A stretch of 64,000 nt of DNA from Falsiroseomonas ponticola (GTDB taxonomy: Bacteria; Pseudomonadota; Alphaproteobacteria; Acetobacterales; Acetobacteraceae), in contig NZ_JAERQN010000002.1 in NCBI RefSeq assembly GCF_016805305.1, positions 124,001 through 188,000 of the forward strand, written 5' to 3'. The position numbers and the translations under genes were made by a program. Shown here one piece after another: positions 63,202 to 64,000 of the stretch (position 1 is the stretch's first letter; every line of letters begins with the position of its first letter). The notes under the pieces are model-generated. The model ran no database searches. It was not told the origin of the DNA and saw only the letters and a list, made by a program, of their open reading frames with translations.

Positions 63202-64000
63202 ATGCTGAACCGACGCACCATCCTCGCTTCCACCGGCGCGCTGCTCGCCGCCCCGGCGCTGGCGCAGCCCGTGGCGGGCGGGCGCACCGTGCGGCTCATC
63301 GTGCCCTTCCCGCCGGGCGGCGCGGTGGACATCCTCGCCCGCCTCATCGCCGAACGCCTCGCCCCCGTGCTCGGCCAGGCCGTGGTGGTGGACAACCGCG
63401 GCGGCGCGGGCGGGCTGCTCGGCGCCGATGCGGTGGCGAAGGGGGACCGGGACGGCACCGTGCTCGGCGTCATCAGCGTCACCACCCTTTGCGCCGTGCA
63501 GTACATGACGGCGCGCATGCCCTTCGACCCGGCGCGGGACCTGGCGCCGGTCAGCCAGATCACCGATGGCGCGCTGCTCTGCGTGGTGAATGCGGAGACG
63601 GCGCGGCGGAACGGCTGGACCGATTTCCGCAAGCTCATCGAATGGAGCCGCGCCAACCCCGAGCAGGTGAAGATGGGCTCCTCCGGCCCCGGCACGAACA
63701 GCCACCTGAACATCGAGGCCATCAACCGCTTCGCCCAGGCGAAGATCCTGCACGTGCCCTATCGCGGCGGCGGCCCCGCCATCAACGACCTGCTGGCCGG
63801 CACCATCGACATGATGTTCGACGTCATGCCCGCCCTCATGCCGCATGTCGAAAGCGGCAAGTTCCTGGCCTTCGCCGTCAGCAGCCAGGCGCGGCTCGGC
63901 ATCCTGCCGGAGGTACCGGGGATGGGCGATTTCGCCGATCTCGGCCTGGGCGGGCACAACCTGGTCAACTGGAACGCCATCATGACGGCGGGCGGCACCC
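63202..64000 (+). CDS. Bug/TctC-family periplasmic substrate-binding protein (partial, C-terminus beyond right edge)
   Basis: Reads MLNRRTILASTGALLAAPALAQ (signal peptide), then TVRLIVPFPPGGAVDILARLIAERL, VVVDNRGGAGGLLGADAVAKG, VMGSSGPGTNSHLNIEAINRF-like segment (KMGSSGPGTNSHLNIEAI), HVPYRGGGPAINDLLAGTIDMMFD and LGGHNLVNWNAIM. All are Bug signatures; the frame runs open to base 64000. Ribosome site aggggc lies in an inverted repeat. Fourth receptor of this family in the window. Confidence 0.9.
   Translation, partial: MLNRRTILASTGALLAAPALAQPVAGGRTVRLIVPFPPGGAVDILARLIAERLAPVLGQAVVVDNRGGAGGLLGADAVAKGDRDGTVLGVISVTTLCAVQYMTARMPFDPARDLAPVSQITDGALLCVVNAETARRNGWTDFRKLIEWSRANPEQVKMGSSGPGTNSHLNIEAINRFAQAKILHVPYRGGGPAINDLLAGTIDMMFDVMPALMPHVESGKFLAFAVSSQARLGILPEVPGMGDFADLGLGGHNLVNWNAIMTAGGT

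Noticed and set aside
62782-63957. Minus-strand 391-codon frame over the methyltransferase end and the last Bug gene
   Set aside because: Antisense shadow; H/G/R/A-rich and without domain motifs, while both plus-strand genes are clear.

Overview
The window is very GC-rich, densely packed chromosomal DNA. It looks like an alphaproteobacterium of the Acetobacteraceae type (Roseomonas-like). This is an inference from four things: codon use dominated by G/C at third positions; four separate Bug-type (TctC) tricarboxylate-family binding proteins; a fused BcsA-BcsB cellulose synthase of the kind known from Komagataeibacter; and an MlaA/MlaC pair. I see no rRNA, tRNA, phage, insertion sequence or CRISPR array. 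No gene-free stretch exceeds 300 bases; the longest is about 280 bases at 54077-54355.

Layout. 1-3912: a Bug receptor (cut by the left edge) behind a GntR regulator, divergent from a class III CoA-transferase and a crotonase-fold protein. 4050-6261: ettA (translation throttle) and a GNAT acetyltransferase. 6287-7779 (minus): mlaC and mlaA for outer-membrane lipid traffic. 7987-10487: metF, a second Bug receptor and a small membrane-anchored unknown. 10567-15202: a BASS-type transporter divergent from a secreted pentapeptide-repeat protein, which overlaps uvrD, which overlaps prmA. 15363-17718: a DUF1127 protein and an aminopeptidase P-like enzyme.

17848-30184 is a complete cellulose operon: GH8 endoglucanase, a proline-rich protein in the position of Ccp/BcsH, bcsQ, a bcsAB fusion, bcsC and bcsD. 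Several of these genes overlap by 4 bases, so they are probably co-transcribed. Together they would synthesise cellulose in the inner membrane under PilZ/c-di-GMP control, export it through BcsC, and organise it with BcsD and the proline-rich partner.

30251-33949 (minus): hydantoinase/oxoprolinase hyuB-hyuA. 34081-38539: a GT39-like membrane glycosyltransferase, an AMP-forming acyl-CoA synthetase and an MFS exporter. 38612-45681: alpha-2-macroglobulin and pbpC, a well-known pair. 45748-47826: DUF29, an RluA-type pseudouridine synthase and a PfkB kinase; the last two start on the same CATG. 47869-51410 (minus): a REC-HPt protein and a hybrid histidine kinase forming a likely phosphorelay. 51597-54076: an aminotransferase and a split UxaA/SuyAB-type lyase with a clear terminator. 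54119-54306: a hairpin-rich repeat cluster.

54356-58852: an HD-like protein, a LysR regulator, a tiny secreted NGLSI-repeat protein with an ADYC-domain partner, and an AI-2E-type permease with a long C-terminal extension. 58998-64000: Bug receptor, Ldh2-type dehydrogenase, a peroxiredoxin-like/2OG-oxygenase fusion, an RNA methyltransferase, and a fourth Bug receptor cut by the right edge.

The most unusual signals are a dispersed double-hairpin element in three intergenic regions, the NGLSI/ADYC pair, the proline-rich cellulose accessory protein and the Prx-like/oxygenase fusion.
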